Notes under the pieces: model-generated
The model's database searches: none
What the model saw: only the letters and a program-made list of their open reading frames with translations
Told to the model about the DNA's origin: nothing
Origin: Kribbella amoyensis
GTDB taxonomy: Bacteria > Actinomycetota > Actinomycetes > Propionibacteriales > Kribbellaceae
Reading direction: 5' to 3'
DNA: 64,000 bases
Assembly (NCBI RefSeq): GCF_007828865.1
Contig: NZ_VIVK01000004.1
Coordinates: 1 to 64,000, forward strand
Translations under genes and position numbers: made by a program
Part shown: one piece after another, positions 63,205 to 64,000 of the stretch
Position numbering within the stretch: the stretch's first letter is position 1
Layout: each line of letters starts with the position of its first letter

Positions 63205-63624
63205 TCAGTGTTGCTCGCTCGGCCAGTTCGGATTACGCAGGGCCCTCTCGATGTGCTCGAGCGACCTGGTCATGGCGCGGATGTCGGGCCCTTCGTCGTC
63301 CGAGGCCCGGTCGGCGATGGCCCAGATGCGGCGGCGTGCTTCCTCGAGTGCGGCGATCTGCTCGTCCACGGATCCCTCGATGGGGTACGCCGCGGCGCTG
63401 ACCCGGCCCGCCTCTTCGTAGAGGGCGCTCCGTTCGGGCGCGATCGGCAGCGGTTCGGCCAAGCGCTCGATCATGCGCAGGGCCCAGGAACGTTCCTCGG
63501 CATCGGTCTCGTCGGCGATCAGCTCACGCAGTTCCGCCTGAACGGTGGTGACGTCGACCCCAGGGTCCCTGCGTTGGCGGAGACGGGCATCTGAGTACAG
63601 CGAGTTGAACTGGACGATGTCCAT
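63205..63624 (-). CDS. A-family small protein, copy 3 (A3)
   Basis: 139 aa from ATG at 63624 with GGAGGCCGGC upstream; the open frame extends further but mirrors nothing useful. Starts MDIVQFNSLYSDARLRQRRDPGVD; C-terminal IWAIADRASDDEGPDIRAMTRSLEHIERAL. First gene of the island, next to the ffh promoter. Helical, no signal peptide. Confidence 0.75.
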   Translation of the reverse strand: MDIVQFNSLYSDARLRQRRDPGVDVTTVQAELRELIADETDAEERSWALRMIERLAEPLPIAPERSALYEEAGRVSAAAYPIEGSVDEQIAALEEARRRIWAIADRASDDEGPDIRAMTRSLEHIERALRNPNWPSEQH

Positions 63625-63644
63625 GCCGGCCTCCGGGGTTGCTG

Positions 63645-63700
63645 GGTAACTAACCGTCACGATAGCGATCGGGGCTGCGGGGTGTCGGTGGTTATCCACA
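63645..63700 (-). promoter_or_regulatory. Cassette-3 promoter with TGTGGATAA element
   Basis: TGTGGATAA (63692-63700), 3 bases, CCGACA (63683-63688), 18 bases, TATCGT (63659-63664), A3 start 35 bases on. Sequence outside the elements is different from cassettes 1 and 2, so the conserved parts are probably functional. Confidence 0.65.
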
Positions 63701-63735
63701 GGAGGCGGGCGGGTGGGGGCGGTCCGGGTGGCCGG

Positions 63736-63741
63736 TAGACT
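63736..63741 (+). promoter_or_regulatory. TAGACT -10-like box upstream of ffh
   Basis: CCGGTAGACTC at 63732-63742, 63 bases before the ffh start; the same word precedes smc. No convincing -35. Confidence 0.35.
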
Positions 63742-63803
63742 CTCGGAGTTGCCTTGGGATTCGGGTGACGATCTGTTTAACCCAGAGAAACGGACTGTTC
63801 CTC

Positions 63804-64000
63804 GTGTTCGACACGCTTTCCGATCGGCTTTCCGCTGCTTTCAAGAACTTGCGGGGGAAGGGCAAGCTGACCGACGCCGACATCGACGCGACCACCCGGG
63901 AGATCCGGATCGCGTTGCTGGAGGCCGATGTCGCGCTGCCGGTGGTGAAGGAGTTCATCGCGGCGGTGCGGGAACGGGCCACCGGGGCCGAGGTGCGCGG
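63804..64000 (+). CDS. ffh: Signal recognition particle protein Ffh, N-terminal part (3' end outside window)
   Basis: First 65 codons from GTG at 63804, reading MFDTLSDRLSAAFKNLRGKGKL and then the N-domain helix with DVALPVVKEFI. This is the canonical N-terminus of SRP54/Ffh, the GTPase that binds signal sequences and pairs with FtsY (44494). The frame runs off the window, so the GTPase and M domains are not seen. Confidence 0.93.
   Translation, partial: MFDTLSDRLSAAFKNLRGKGKLTDADIDATTREIRIALLEADVALPVVKEFIAAVRERATGAEVR

Noticed and set aside
60520-63700. Origin of replication suggested by three TTATCCACA boxes
   Set aside because: The boxes are spread one per cassette at constant spacing to promoters, with no AT-rich region or dnaA/dnaN nearby, so a regulatory role is more likely.

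Overview
The window is chromosomal DNA from a high-GC Gram-positive bacterium (Actinomycetota). The gene order rpmB, DAK2-domain protein, recG, rsmD, coaD, DUF177, rpmF, rnc, mutM, smc, (cydABDC), ftsY, amt-glnK-glnD, ffh, the many GTG/TTG starts, the GlnR-type box and the ECF/SigE-family sigma factors suit a Propionibacteriales genus such as Kribbella. That genus is an inference; no rRNA or tRNA gene was seen.

Layout. (1) 0-8.7 kb: end of an MFS exporter, a secreted GxGYxYP protein, a HAD phosphatase and a sugar ABC importer (lipoprotein plus two permeases) followed by a Gfo/Idh-aldo/keto reductase fusion. (2) 9-18.1 kb leftward and 16.9-19.2 kb rightward: an IclR regulator heads a peptide/nickel-type ABC importer operon (permeases, two ATPases, phosphatase, endonuclease-like protein, binding lipoprotein). 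It is divergent from two unrecognised proteins and a LacI regulator; CG-centred palindromes lie between them. (3) 19.3-33.7 kb: housekeeping core from rpmB to smc, interrupted by a 0.96-kb non-coding array (20.76-21.72 kb) of five fixed-geometry repeat modules. (4) 33.7-38.7 kb: SnoaL-like protein, COG4315 lipoprotein, ECF sigma with anti-sigma, threonine-aldolase-like enzyme, M56 peptidase and BlaI repressor. (5) 38.7-45.7 kb: cytochrome bd operon cydABDC, whose promoter region carries BlaI-like dyads, then ftsY. (6) 45.7-52.3 kb: NDH-2-like dehydrogenase, ECF42-like sigma, XRE-cupin regulator divergent from a thioredoxin-reductase-like enzyme, a SigE-family sigma with a membrane partner, and TetR. 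(7) 52.3-58.5 kb: nitrogen operon amt-glnK-glnD behind a GlnR-type box, DUF2332, and an arginase-like protein. (8) 58.5-63.7 kb: the most unusual part, three tandem two-gene cassettes (about 140-aa helical protein A plus about 345-aa HExxH protein B) and a fourth A-like gene. Each cassette has the same promoter architecture with a TGTGGATAA (DnaA-box-like) motif at constant spacing. The window ends in the first codons of ffh.

How parts work together. The ABC importers and their enzymes point to plant- or soil-derived sugar and peptide use under LacI/IclR control. BlaI-M56 next to cydABDC suggests a signal-cleaved repressor controlling the high-affinity oxidase. GlnR, Amt, PII and GlnD form the ammonium-sensing module. 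FtsY and Ffh, the two protein partners of SRP targeting, flank the nitrogen block, and the A/B island sits between that block and ffh. The A/B island and the 21-kb repeat array are the best candidates for undescribed biology.
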